Positions 33,312-42,778 of a stretch of 64,000 nt of DNA are shown here, in pieces. Under the pieces are notes generated by a model, which had not been told where the DNA came from, made no database searches, and was given only the letters and a program-made list of their open reading frames with translations. Made by a program: the position numbers and the translations under genes. The stretch's first letter is position 1. Each line of letters opens with the position of its first letter. Location of the stretch: NCBI GenBank assembly GCA_017540175.1, contig JAFYBN010000113.1, positions 1 to 64,000 on the forward strand, given 5' to 3'. Origin of the DNA: Clostridia bacterium (GTDB lineage: Bacteria > Bacillota > Clostridia > Oscillospirales > CAG-272).

Positions 33312-33392
33312 CGGGTGCGGAGCATTTTCGCCGAACCGGGAAGAGACGGATCACAAAACCGACGGCTCGGACCCTTGTTTTTCGCGCCTTTC

Positions 33393-33421
33393 TTGACATC
33401 CCGTCCGGGGCAATGTATAAT
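33393..33421 (+). promoter_or_regulatory. Promoter of the FAD oxidoreductase
   Basis: TTGACA (33393-33398), 17 bp spacer, TATAAT (33416-33421). Both boxes are perfect. Confidence 0.9.
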
Positions 33422-33481
33422 ATTTCCGAAGACTGTGCGCCGTGATTTCGGCGGTCCGGGAAAAGCGGGGAGGAAGCGGAT

Positions 33482-34762
33482 ATGGTGATAAAACAGTATG
33501 ACACACTTGTCGTCGGAGGGGGCCCGGCCGGGATGGCGGCGGCGCTTGCCGCCGCGCGGGCAGGAAGAAAAACGGCGCTTCTCGAGCGGTACGGATGCCT
33601 CGGCGGGGGGATGACCTCCTCCTATGTGCGCCCGTTCCTCGGGAGCGTGAAAAACGCGAACATCGGATGTGAGATCGAGAAACGCATCGCGGACGCCGAG
33701 TCCTTCTGTTCCCCGGTGGAAGCCGCCAAAATCGTGCTGGCGGAAATGGCGCACGAAGCCGGGATCGACGTGTATCTGCAGACGCAGGCGGTGTCGGCAA
33801 AAACGGTTCCCACAGCGGAGAGCCGCCGCGTCGAGTCGGTCGCCGCCGTATCGCACGGGACCGAATACACGTTTACGGCGGACGCTTATATCGACGCGAC
33901 CGGCGACGGGGATCTCGCCGCGGTGTGCGGCGCGGAATTCTTCATCGGACGGGACTCCGACGGGCTCGTTCAGCCCATGTCCGTCATGTTCACCGTCGAG
34001 GGGATCGAACCCGACACCGGGCTGGTCTGCCGCCACGAAGAGGACTGGCAGGACCTCGGCGACGGGCGGGAATATCTCGATCTCTGCCGCAGGGCGTGTG
34101 AGAGCGGAGAACTGCCGCCGAGCGTCAACATCGTGCGCCTGTACGAGACCGGAAGGCGGGGGGAGCGCATGGTGAACGCCACCCAGCTCAACCGCGTGTT
34201 CCCGCTCGATCCGCGCGCGCTTGCCGAGGCGGAATACGAGCTGAGGACGCAGGTGCGGCAGGTGGTCCTGTTTTTAAAAAACAACATCCCCGGCTTCGCC
34301 CATATCCGGGTCAACGGGAGCTCTGTCACGACGGGTGTGCGGGAGTCGCGCCGCGTCGTCGGGGACTACGTCCTCTCCGCCGAAGATCTCTTCGCGGGCA
34401 GACGGTTTGACGATGCGGTCGTCACCGACGCGCATTTCTGCATCGACATCCACAACCCCGACGGCGCAGGACAGGCGGAGCGGGACGGGTGCCCCTATAC
34501 GCCGCAGCCGTATGAGATCCCCTACCGGTCCATGACCGCGAAAGGTTTTGACAATCTCCTCACGGCGGGGCGCTGCATCTCGGGGGATCATCGCGCGCAC
34601 GCCTCGTACCGCGTGATGCGGATCTGCATGGCGATGGGCCACGCCGCGGGGGTCGCCGCCGCGCTGATGAGCGAGGGCGGCCTGACGAGCCGGGAAATCG
34701 ACATCCGCCGCGTTCAGCGTGCGGTCGGGATCCGCAAAGACGCGGAGGCATCCGGGAGCTGA
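33482..34762 (+). CDS. FAD-dependent oxidoreductase (FAD_oxidored family)
   Basis: 426 residues. The dinucleotide-binding motif VVGGGPAGMAAALAAARAG starts at about residue 10. YGCLGGGMTSS follows, then DATGDGDLAAVCGAEF and GRCISGDHRAHASYRVM, the order seen in the FAD_oxidored family often found with carbohydrate genes. It probably oxidises a sugar or polyol derivative. The start has GGGGAGGA 7 nt upstream. Divergent from the glycosidase-like gene across a 293 bp region with two promoters. Confidence 0.85.
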   Translation: MVIKQYDTLVVGGGPAGMAAALAAARAGRKTALLERYGCLGGGMTSSYVRPFLGSVKNANIGCEIEKRIADAESFCSPVEAAKIVLAEMAHEAGIDVYLQTQAVSAKTVPTAESRRVESVAAVSHGTEYTFTADAYIDATGDGDLAAVCGAEFFIGRDSDGLVQPMSVMFTVEGIEPDTGLVCRHEEDWQDLGDGREYLDLCRRACESGELPPSVNIVRLYETGRRGERMVNATQLNRVFPLDPRALAEAEYELRTQVRQVVLFLKNNIPGFAHIRVNGSSVTTGVRESRRVVGDYVLSAEDLFAGRRFDDAVVTDAHFCIDIHNPDGAGQAERDGCPYTPQPYEIPYRSMTAKGFDNLLTAGRCISGDHRAHASYRVMRICMAMGHAAGVAAALMSEGGLTSREIDIRRVQRAVGIRKDAEASGS

Positions 34763-34850
34763 CGGACATCAAATTCGGAGGACAAACCGGAAAACAATCT
34801 GTCCTGCCGCAAAAAGCTCCGCTTGGGGCTGTCGCTCCTCCAAAAACCGA

Positions 34851-34888
34851 AAAAAACAGCCGGGCAGCACGAAAAGGTGCTGCCCGGC
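34851..34888 (-). terminator. Rho-independent terminator for the 34962 gene
   Basis: A perfect 12 bp stem (34859-34870 with 34877-34888) and GAAAAG loop. On the minus strand it is followed by TTTTTTT after TG. It may also stop the convergent FAD oxidoreductase transcript. Confidence 0.85.
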
Positions 34889-34961
34889 CCTTTGAACCGT
34901 CGGAACGGTTCTCGGCCATCATGGGCTGATTCTGATTCGTCCGCATCCCGGGATTCGGGAT

Positions 34962-35615
34962 TCACTCAAGCCGCCACACCTGAGTCGCCCAGGAGCTTCT
35001 TGTCAGAAAGTCGATGCGTCTCTGCGCCCGGCAGGGTTCCTTCCCTTCGTCGCCGTACCAGGTATGAAGCAGTCTGTAACCGTCCAAGCCGCGGTCTTCG
35101 CACAGCAGCATCCGAAGAAGGATGCTGTCGCAGATATTCTGATTGCAGATCACACCGCAATACCGGCCGTTCTCTTTTACAAGCACGATGCCCGCCAGTC
35201 TTCCGTCCGGGTCGTCCAAATCATCCTGGATTTTGACCCCGTCCTCCCAGACGCACAGACGTCCGGCCTCATACTGTTCTCCGCGGCCGTTTTTATATAC
35301 CGCCGAGATATGCCCCTGCCGATCCTCCGCGATATGCACCGTGGTATCCGAGAGGCACAGGGCGAGCTCCGCCTCACGGTTTTCGTCTAAGGCAACGGAT
35401 TCCCGGGAAGGCAGCATCACTGCGTTCTGTTCCGCTCTCAGAGCAATCGGATCCCAGGAGGCATAATAATACACGGCCTGTATTTTTCCGATCAGATCCG
35501 TGCTCAGGGTCAGAACGATTTCGTTTGCGTCGTCCGGATGCGTTTTATCCAGCAGACGCGGATCGAGACGGGCGTCCCGTCCGGCTTTGAGAGTTCCTTC
35601 ATATCCCGATCCCAC
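34962..35615 (-). CDS. Hypothetical protein; possible C-terminal fragment of an STT3-like transferase
   Basis: 217 residues from GTG 35615. The blocks LTLSTDLIGKIQAVYYYASW and LRMLLCEDRGLDGYRLLHTW recall the soluble C-terminal region of STT3-type oligosaccharyltransferases; this is an impression, not a match that can be shown here. The membrane part is missing. An ATG at 35623 in another frame opens with MERWDRDMKELSKPDGTP, which looks more like protein than the first 20 residues of this frame, so a frameshift near 35560 is possible. It may be a remnant or a small independent gene. Confidence 0.45.
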   Translation of the reverse strand: MGSGYEGTLKAGRDARLDPRLLDKTHPDDANEIVLTLSTDLIGKIQAVYYYASWDPIALRAEQNAVMLPSRESVALDENREAELALCLSDTTVHIAEDRQGHISAVYKNGRGEQYEAGRLCVWEDGVKIQDDLDDPDGRLAGIVLVKENGRYCGVICNQNICDSILLRMLLCEDRGLDGYRLLHTWYGDEGKEPCRAQRRIDFLTRSSWATQVWRLE

Positions 35616-35697
35616 CTTTCCATGCGGTCAAAACTGTTTCGTACTGTGCTCCCCGCCGCTCCTGCGGTCCTTGTACCCTTGCGGCCCCTGCGCTCTT

Positions 35698-35729
35698 GCG
35701 CTCCGGCGCTCCGGCGCTCCGGCGCTCCG
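35698..35729. repeat. 8-bp tandem repeat GCGCTCCG, four units
   Basis: Four exact units, lying in the gap between the 34962 gene and the GHMP kinase. The gap holds no other recognised element. Confidence 0.85.
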
Positions 35730-35827
35730 GCGGGTGTTCGGGCGGCAAAACGTCCTGCCCGGGTTTATACTTTTTGAGTCCTCTGCTTCGCGGGCACTGC
35801 CGCGGCAGACTCAAGACCTTTCAAGCG

Positions 35828-37000
35828 TCAGAAACCCGCTCCGTCCGTGCTGTGACAGATATGCGCGCTGTATTTGCCTTCCAGGGCGGGGAATTCCGCG
35901 AGGTATTCCCGCGTCACCTTTTCGATGATGCTTTCTTCGAACGCCGGATCAATCAGCGCCATGCAGCAGCCCTTGAATCCCGCGCCGGAGAACCGTCCGC
36001 CGTAGATCCCGTCGGTGCGCGTCATGATCTCGTAGAGCTTTTTCAGCTCGGGAGAGCCGGTTTCCCAATTATAGATGCTGCTCCGTCCGCTCTCGAAGCT
36101 GAGGCGGCCGAACTCCTCGATGTCGCCCCTTCTCCACGCCGCCGCGCCGGCCTCCACGCGGTCGAATTCCGTGTACCAATGCTCCGCGCGCTTTCTCCAG
36201 TTCTCGGGGAGGCGCGTTTTATACTGTTCGTAAACCTCCCGCGGCACGTCCCGCATATACGTCTCGCTGAACTTCCCGTATTCCATTCCGGCAAAGGCCT
36301 TCAGTGCGTATGCGGCGCTCTTCATCTCATCCACCCGCTGGTTGAATCTGGTGCCCGCCAGGGACCTCTCGATCCCGGAGAAGAGGATGAGGATCTCATA
36401 CGGCTTCATGTTCCGGTTCTGCGGAATGAGCTCAAAGCTGTCGTCCTTCGTGTCGAGATACAAGAGATGATCCTTCTGCGAATAGACCTCGCAGGACTGA
36501 TCCAGCTTGCCGCAGGACACGCCCACATAACGGTTTTCCGCGGTGAGCGCCATCATGATGATTTCATGGGCGGTCGGATGGATGTGATTCACGCGGCAGA
36601 GCGCGATGAGGAAGGCGATGGTGACCGCCGCGGAGGAGGAAAGCCCTCCGATGGGGAGCGTGCCTTCGATCACGCCGCTCAGTCCGACGGAAAGCCTGTA
36701 CCGTTTGTTCAGTTCAATCGTCGCGCCGCGCAGATAATCGGCCCAGTCGTTCTGCTTCTCCTCCGGCGTGAAAGAAACGTACCACTGCGCGCGTTTTTCA
36801 AACTGGAGGGAGATGAGCTCAACGACGCCGTTCTGCTTGGGTCCGTATGCGATGTGGATGCCTTTGTCGATGGCGAGCCCCGTGATCTTGCCGAGGTTGT
36901 GGTCGGAGTGCGCGCCGAGCGGACAAATCCGGTACGGACAGAACGCGACGGCGGACGGATCACGGTTGTAAATGTGTTTGTATTGTTCGGAACAGTGCAT
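35828..37000 (-). CDS. Galacturonokinase-type GHMP kinase
   Basis: 390 residues. The GHMP ATP-binding motif is LPIGGLSSSAAV. The N-terminal sugar-binding segment is YRICPLGAHSDHNLG, whereas galactokinase has GRVNLIGEHTDY; RICPLGAH is the form of galacturonokinase. This suggests it phosphorylates D-galacturonate, or a related sugar, at C1. The start is ATG 37000, after GGAGGAG. It is the last gene of the polysaccharide locus. Together with the 4-epimerase at 51208 it would feed UDP-galacturonate, but galactokinase activity cannot be excluded. Confidence 0.75.
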   Translation of the reverse strand: MHCSEQYKHIYNRDPSAVAFCPYRICPLGAHSDHNLGKITGLAIDKGIHIAYGPKQNGVVELISLQFEKRAQWYVSFTPEEKQNDWADYLRGATIELNKRYRLSVGLSGVIEGTLPIGGLSSSAAVTIAFLIALCRVNHIHPTAHEIIMMALTAENRYVGVSCGKLDQSCEVYSQKDHLLYLDTKDDSFELIPQNRNMKPYEILILFSGIERSLAGTRFNQRVDEMKSAAYALKAFAGMEYGKFSETYMRDVPREVYEQYKTRLPENWRKRAEHWYTEFDRVEAGAAAWRRGDIEEFGRLSFESGRSSIYNWETGSPELKKLYEIMTRTDGIYGGRFSGAGFKGCCMALIDPAFEESIIEKVTREYLAEFPALEGKYSAHICHSTDGAGF

Positions 37001-37171
37001 TTTTTCTCCTCCGGAATACGGATGAAATACAGCTGCAAAATCGATTTGAGGCATTTTCGCGGCCCGGCGCCTGCCGGGGTCGCTTCGGCTTCGAGAGGTA
37101 AGCGCCCCTCGAAAGCGCGGGGGTGGGAAAGGACCTCGGCGGTCCGTCCCCGCGCCCGGTTGGAACGGGTC

Positions 37172-38668
37172 TTACATGGCGCCCTTTTTGGTCAGCACGA
37201 CCCACACGGTTTTGCAGAGAATATGAAGGTCGCGCTTCAGGGACCAGTTTTCGATGTATTCCCGGTCCAGCCGGACCACGGTGTCGAAATCCCGGATCTT
37301 GCTGCGCCCGCTGACCTGCCAGAGACCGGTGATCCCGGGACGGGTCGACATTCTCGAGCGGTGGAAGGGCTCGTACCGGTTCCATTCGTCGACGGTGGGG
37401 GGACGGGTGCCGACCAGCGACATATCCCCCTTCAGGACATTGAAAAACTGCGGGAATTCGTCGATGGACAGGTCGCGGATCCAGCCGCCCACGCCCTTTT
37501 TCCACTTGCCGCTTTGCAGCTGCTTCTGGCCGATGATGCGCGGGTCATGCTCTAACTTGAACATCAGCTGGTCCTGCTGGCCGGTCTCCTGCGCCAGCTG
37601 CTGCTTCCGCTTTTCCGCGTCCTTGTACATGCTGCGGAATTTATACATTTGGAATTTCTTCCCGTTTTCGCCGATCCGGGTCTGCTTGAAAAAGATGGGG
37701 CCGGGATCGGTGAACAGGATGGCCAGCCCGACGGGGATCGCGAGGATCACGGTAAAGATCGAGCCGATCAGCCCGCCCACGATGTCCATGAGCCGTTTGA
37801 GGAATACGTCGCGCCCCGTGATATAGCCGAGCGAGGTCGTAATGGTCAGGTGGCCGCAGATCCATTCGACGTCCTTATGTCTGGATTCGATCTCATCGAG
37901 ATTGGTGAGGGCGGTGTGAATGGTGATGCCCATCCGCATCAGATTGTTGATCAGATCGACCGGCAGTTCGGCTTCGGGAGACACGTCCAGATAGATCTCG
38001 TCCACCCAGCTGTTCGTCAGATACTGCTCGAGGGTATCCGCGGTGGCGACGATGGGAATGGTTTCGACCTCCGGACACTGATCCCAAAGCTGCCGCAGAG
38101 CGCGCCGCGCCTCCTCCTCGGACGCCTCGTCCCCCATGATGGCAAAGCCGATGAAGCGATAAACCCCGTAGTTCGAGCGGAGAATGCGCGGAACGACGGT
38201 CGGGATCTGGGGAGCTTCCAGCGCGATGAGCAGGGAATGCCGGTTCAGGATGTGATGTTTTTTCTTGAGGAAGCTCTTATACGCCTGGCGCATGATGTAG
38301 CAGAGAAGGACGTACAGGGGCACGGCGTATAAGACGATTTTTGAAAGGTTGTTTTCGTTTGTCTGGCTCAGCAGCTGAAAAACCAGAAGAATGAGAACCA
38401 GATAGCTCGTCTGCGCCAGAAGCCGAAGCATCTCGTCCCAGGGCGAGTGGTGCAGGACGCTGTGATACGTGTCCATGACGATCATCACGATCTGATTCAC
38501 CAGGATGGTTTCAAGGACCATCATCCAGAAAAAGCGGGATCTCAGCACACCTGTTCCCGTTTTTTCGACGATCAGGAATCCGAGGAAAAGGGCCAGAAAC
38601 GCGCAGAGGTCGTCCATGAGCATAAAATCGACGTGCTGGGACCAACCGCGTACCTTCTTTTTGTACAT
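37172..38668 (-). CDS. Polyprenyl-phosphate sugar phosphotransferase (WbaP/CpsE type)
   Basis: 498 residues. The N-terminal half has several TM helices and a CoA-binding-like soluble domain. The C-terminal sugar-transferase domain starts near 290 with KRLMDIVGGLIGSIFTVI, then DPGPIFFKQTRIGENG, MYKFRSM, DEFPQFFNVLKGDMSLVGTR and RPGITGLWQVSGRS. It moves a hexose-1-phosphate to undecaprenyl phosphate, the priming step of the polymer. ATG 38668 follows AGGTGAAACA. The stop is TAA. Confidence 0.93.
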   Translation of the reverse strand: MYKKKVRGWSQHVDFMLMDDLCAFLALFLGFLIVEKTGTGVLRSRFFWMMVLETILVNQIVMIVMDTYHSVLHHSPWDEMLRLLAQTSYLVLILLVFQLLSQTNENNLSKIVLYAVPLYVLLCYIMRQAYKSFLKKKHHILNRHSLLIALEAPQIPTVVPRILRSNYGVYRFIGFAIMGDEASEEEARRALRQLWDQCPEVETIPIVATADTLEQYLTNSWVDEIYLDVSPEAELPVDLINNLMRMGITIHTALTNLDEIESRHKDVEWICGHLTITTSLGYITGRDVFLKRLMDIVGGLIGSIFTVILAIPVGLAILFTDPGPIFFKQTRIGENGKKFQMYKFRSMYKDAEKRKQQLAQETGQQDQLMFKLEHDPRIIGQKQLQSGKWKKGVGGWIRDLSIDEFPQFFNVLKGDMSLVGTRPPTVDEWNRYEPFHRSRMSTRPGITGLWQVSGRSKIRDFDTVVRLDREYIENWSLKRDLHILCKTVWVVLTKKGAM

Positions 38669-38848
38669 TGTTTCACCTGCTTTCCATCTTGTTCGGACAT
38701 TGTTCGGGCGCTTCCACGCGAACCGTATTCCGTGAGCAGAGAGCGCCGCCGCGATCGATTTGAGGTCCCCGGAGCGGATGCGGACCGGGACGATGATCCT
38801 TGCGGATCCCCGGTTCGGAAAACGGCGGGTGTACCGCCCGACGACCGC

Positions 38849-39886
38849 TTATCCGGACGGCTTGTCCGGCTTCGCCTGCTGTTTGTTCCGTGCGGCGCAC
38901 AGAGCCGCGGCGGGCAGATACAGGCGCATTTTTAAGAGCCGGATTAATATGCCCGCCTTTCGCGGCAGATTTTTCGCCGTCACGAAGTTCAGCATACCCG
39001 TCTCGCGCAGTCCTTCCTTCAGATGCCGCGCGGCCTCCCGCAGAGAAGGCTCCGTCTCGGCGCGCCACTTCCCCGTGCGGATGATGAGCATGGCAGCGTA
39101 TTCGTTGAGCTGGCGGTCCACCGACGGGCTGAGTCCGCCGAGATGCTCCCTCATATACTCGATGAGGTACCGGAAGCTCATCGTCAGAAGATTCTCCCTG
39201 CTTTTGGCGCGGATGGAATCCTCGTTGGTTTTGTTGTACATATACAGCCGTTCGTTGCAGACGTAGACGTTCTCGGAGTGGAAGAGGCATTCGTAGGTCA
39301 TGGGCACGTCGGTAAAAACGCGGATCCGCTCTTCGCGCGTGTAGTACCGGACGATCAGCTCGCGCCGGAACGCCTTGTCCCAGGTGTGCGCCTGGATCAC
39401 GCCGACCTGCAGCCCCCGGCGGGTATCCGTCAGCAAATACGGAAAGATCTCTTCCTCCAGCCGTTTTCGGTCGTAATATCCCTCCGGAACATAGTTGAGG
39501 GTCTCTTCGAGGTGATCCTCATACACGTTGTTCGCCGCGAACAGCACCATATCGAGCGGCACGGGAGACTCCGCCGCCGTGTCGTGGATGAACTGCAACA
39601 TGTTCTCGAGAGCCCAGTCATCCCCGTCCAGGATGCAGACATAGTCCCCCTTCGCGGCGAGGATCCCCGCGTTCCGCGCGGAAATCAGCCCGCCGTTGGG
39701 CTTGTGTATGACCCGCACGCGGGGATCGAGCGCGGCGTATTCGTCGCAGATTTCGGGGCATCCGTCCGGCGAACCGTCGTCGACCAGCAGCAGCTCAAAA
39801 TCCCGATAGGTTTGTGAAAGGATGCTGTCCACACAGTGCCGCAGGTATTTTTCCACCTTGTAAACGGGTACGATTACACTGATCAT
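38849..39886 (-). CDS. GT2-family glycosyltransferase
   Basis: 345 residues. GT-A fold: MISVIVPVYKVEKYLRHCVD, LLVDDGSPDGCPEICDEYA, KPNGGLISARNAGI and the DXD-type LDGDDW. It is cytoplasmic or peripheral, adding one sugar of the repeat unit from a nucleotide sugar. ATG 39886 follows AAAGGACGAAG. It lies in the middle of the polysaccharide operon. Donor and acceptor are unknown. Confidence 0.92.
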   Translation of the reverse strand: MISVIVPVYKVEKYLRHCVDSILSQTYRDFELLLVDDGSPDGCPEICDEYAALDPRVRVIHKPNGGLISARNAGILAAKGDYVCILDGDDWALENMLQFIHDTAAESPVPLDMVLFAANNVYEDHLEETLNYVPEGYYDRKRLEEEIFPYLLTDTRRGLQVGVIQAHTWDKAFRRELIVRYYTREERIRVFTDVPMTYECLFHSENVYVCNERLYMYNKTNEDSIRAKSRENLLTMSFRYLIEYMREHLGGLSPSVDRQLNEYAAMLIIRTGKWRAETEPSLREAARHLKEGLRETGMLNFVTAKNLPRKAGILIRLLKMRLYLPAAALCAARNKQQAKPDKPSG

Positions 39887-39974
39887 TTTCTTCGTCCTTT
39901 CTTTGATTTGAGCAGGATGGGAGCGGGAGAGGCGGGACTGCGAACGGCGAGCGGCCCTCTGTTCCGCAATTAGC

Positions 39975-41519
39975 CTATTCGCGCGGCGTGCGCGCCTTGG
40001 GCAGCAGGCTCTTTTTGATTTGCGAGAGACTTTCCCTGAGCAGCGGACTGCGCCCGAAAAACACGAAGTAGAACAGATTCGGCAGGACAAAGCTCACCGC
40101 GGCGTTCAGGGCGAGCGCGGGCCAGACACTCAGCGAAAACAGCCCGCACACGAACCACGACGCCGCCGAGGAGAGCAAAGCGACGGCCGTCAGGGCGCAG
40201 AAGAGCCGCACATACCGCCCCCGGCTCGCGCGGGGAAATACCTCCCGAAACAGGTTGCGGATCAGCCAGGGGATCTGAATGAGGACGATGGAGACGACGG
40301 AGGAAAGAAGCACGCCGTAGAGCCCGAGCCACCGAACCGTGGCGAGGTTCAGACCAAGATTCACCAGCGCCGCGGTCAGGGGACGCCAGCGGTCCGTCTT
40401 CCAGATGCCCGCGGAGTCTTTGAACATATTAATGAGCTTGTTCGAGCCCATGGAGTAGTAATAGACGGCGAAGCAAATCACAAGCCCGGTGCCGAGCAGA
40501 TTGTCGCCGCCCATCCAGAGGCGCATGAATGGCTGATACAGGCAGAGAAGCATGGAGGTGCTCACGCCGAGGAGCCACGAGAACAGAAGGGTGATCCGTT
40601 CGAGATCCCGGTAATTCGCTTCCTTGCTGTCCATGACCAGCTTGTTGCCGACGCCGGCCATGCACGCGTTGAGGATCACGACCAGCATCATGCGCAGCGC
40701 GGTGATGATGAAGTAATAATTCTGATAAACCGCCAGAACGGTCAACCCCATGAAGGCGGAGATGACCAGCGTGTCCGCGGCGTCGAACACGGTGGCGGAC
40801 AGCTTCGACGTGAAGAGATCCCGTACCCGGCGGAAGATGTCGAACGTTTTTTCCTTCGGCAGCTTCCCTTTCGGCACATACCGGGGATACATCTTCGAGG
40901 CGCACACCGCGGTCAGAAGGTTGACCGCGATCTGACAAAGGAGCTGGACGGCGAGATAAAGATAATAATTCCGCCAGAAGACGAGGATCAGGATTTTCAG
41001 GGTGTATTCCGTCAGCCGCACGGCAAGGCCGACCTTGCTGATCGCGTCCCGGCGCTGGTGCGCCTGAAGCAGACTGCTTTTATACGCGAACAGCCAGTAG
41101 GTCAGGACCGTGTTCCCGAGGTTCATCAGGTAGAGGACGTACAGGTTCATGCCGACGGGGAGCTCGTCCTTGATGAAGACGTGCAGCGCGGGCAGAAGGA
41201 GCAGTCCCACCGCGGCGATCGCAAGACCGATGATCCGGTATAGGGTGCGGTACAGACGCAGGAGCGCGCAGATGGCGGGGGCGTCGTCCTCGGCGATCGG
41301 CTTGTACATGCTGAATACCATCGCGCTGCCCACGCCGAGCTCCGCCAGATTCAAAAACGTCAGGAGCGACTTGAAGAGGCCGTTCAGCCCCAGGTATTCC
41401 GTCCCCAGAACATGCAGCATGACGGAGCGGATGACGAAAGGAAACAGCATATTGACCATTTCGAACATCCCGTCAAACACGATATTCCTTGCCGCGTTTT
41501 TTGTGCGCTCAAGCTTCAC
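39975..41519 (-). CDS. Wzx-like polysaccharide flippase (MOP family)
   Basis: About 515 residues with 12-14 hydrophobic helices and short charged loops; the start of the N-terminal segment (RTKNAARNIVFDGMFEMVNM) is typical of Polysacc_synt proteins. It should flip undecaprenyl-linked repeat units across the membrane. The start is uncertain: GTG 41519 has AAAGGAG 13 nt upstream, while GTG 41531 is too close to it. The stop is TAG. Confidence 0.88.
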   Translation of the reverse strand: MKLERTKNAARNIVFDGMFEMVNMLFPFVIRSVMLHVLGTEYLGLNGLFKSLLTFLNLAELGVGSAMVFSMYKPIAEDDAPAICALLRLYRTLYRIIGLAIAAVGLLLLPALHVFIKDELPVGMNLYVLYLMNLGNTVLTYWLFAYKSSLLQAHQRRDAISKVGLAVRLTEYTLKILILVFWRNYYLYLAVQLLCQIAVNLLTAVCASKMYPRYVPKGKLPKEKTFDIFRRVRDLFTSKLSATVFDAADTLVISAFMGLTVLAVYQNYYFIITALRMMLVVILNACMAGVGNKLVMDSKEANYRDLERITLLFSWLLGVSTSMLLCLYQPFMRLWMGGDNLLGTGLVICFAVYYYSMGSNKLINMFKDSAGIWKTDRWRPLTAALVNLGLNLATVRWLGLYGVLLSSVVSIVLIQIPWLIRNLFREVFPRASRGRYVRLFCALTAVALLSSAASWFVCGLFSLSVWPALALNAAVSFVLPNLFYFVFFGRSPLLRESLSQIKKSLLPKARTPRE

Positions 41520-41594
41520 GCCGCCCGTCACGCTCCTTTCCGGTCGGGGATCGCGGGAATTGGGGATCGCGGAAAACGCCTTTCCCGCTCGGGC

Positions 41595-42746
41595 TCAGCG
41601 TTCGAGCAGCTTCGCGTACAGCTCGTGCGTCTGCTCCGTGATCTGTTCCCAGGTATATTTGGACGATACCGTTTTCCGGGCCTCGGCGCGCAAGGCCTCC
41701 GCTTTTTCGGGGTGATCGCACAGATCCTGCAGCGCTTCCCCGAGGGCTTCAACGTTCCCGCGGGGGAACGTGACGCCGCTGCCGTCGAGAACGTCCGCGC
41801 ATTCGCCGATATCGGAGGTCACGCAGCAGCATCCGTAGTTCATGGCTTCGAGAAGCGTCAGCGGCATTCCCTCAAGGTCGCTCGGCAAAACGTACAGATA
41901 CGCGTTGCTGTATAACTCTTCGAGAACCGTCCCCTGCTGAAAGCCGGTGAAGATGACGGAGGGGTCGTCCCCGGCCATGTCGTACAATCGCCGCACGTAA
42001 TCGTCCGTGTCCGACGTGCCGCCGACGATCACCAGTTTTTTGTCCGTTTTCAAGTTCCGATACGCTTCGATGAGGTAATGGATCCCCTTTTCCGGCACCA
42101 GCCGTCCGAGAAACAGGATATACTCCCGCGCGCCGAGCCCGAACTGCTTCGTGATCTCGGAAGCGGGCCGCGGCTCTGCCGGATCGATGCCGTTGGGGAT
42201 CAGAACGGTCTCCCGGCCGTACTTCTCGCGGAAATACGTCTGAGCGTCCCTGCTCAGCACGATCATGCTGTGAGCATGGCGGACTGCCGCCTTTTCGCCC
42301 CGCATGATGTAGAAGGAGGCGAATTTCCCCCATTTCTGACGCTGATGATCCAGCCCGTGGACCGTGACCACGATCTTCTTGCCGAAGAGCCTCGGCAGCC
42401 CGCAGAGGACGCAGGGACCTTCCGTGTGGTAGTGGATCAGATCAAAGCGCCTAAAAGACGCCATAATGCTCGCGAAAATCGAGGACGTCATGGCCGCCAG
42501 TCCGCGCCGGTCCACCGTCGGCGTCCAGACCAGGTGAACGCCCCGGTATTCCCGGGGAAGCGGAGCGGTTTTCCGCATCTTTTTGAATTGCTTGTTCGTC
42601 CGGTTGTAACAGGTCACGTCGTACCCCGTCTCGGCGAGATGCGGCGCGAGGCTGCTGACGACGACCTCCACCCCGCCGTCCCTGGACGGGATGAACTTAT
42701 GTCCGATCATCGCGATCCGTTTTGCGGTCTTCTCTGCGCTTTTCAT
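41595..42746 (-). CDS. GT4-family glycosyltransferase (DUF1972-type)
   Basis: 383 residues. GT-B fold: GHKFIPSRDGGVEVVVSSLAP at the N-terminus, HYHTEGPCVL, VTVHGLDHQRQKWG, then the GT4 domain LFLGRLVPEKGIHYLIEAY and the E-x7-E motif in DLEGMPLTLLEAMNYG. The N-terminal text is like rhamnosyltransferases of the DUF1972 type. ATG 42746 follows GGAGAGGAACGGA. Sugar not assignable. Confidence 0.9.
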   Translation of the reverse strand: MKSAEKTAKRIAMIGHKFIPSRDGGVEVVVSSLAPHLAETGYDVTCYNRTNKQFKKMRKTAPLPREYRGVHLVWTPTVDRRGLAAMTSSIFASIMASFRRFDLIHYHTEGPCVLCGLPRLFGKKIVVTVHGLDHQRQKWGKFASFYIMRGEKAAVRHAHSMIVLSRDAQTYFREKYGRETVLIPNGIDPAEPRPASEITKQFGLGAREYILFLGRLVPEKGIHYLIEAYRNLKTDKKLVIVGGTSDTDDYVRRLYDMAGDDPSVIFTGFQQGTVLEELYSNAYLYVLPSDLEGMPLTLLEAMNYGCCCVTSDIGECADVLDGSGVTFPRGNVEALGEALQDLCDHPEKAEALRAEARKTVSSKYTWEQITEQTHELYAKLLER

Positions 42747-42778
42747 TCCGTTCCTCTCCGTATTCCGTATGGTCGTCG

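Noticed and set aside
37641..38332. Frames overlapping the priming transferase on both strands
   Set aside because: Shadows of a well-supported WbaP-type gene.
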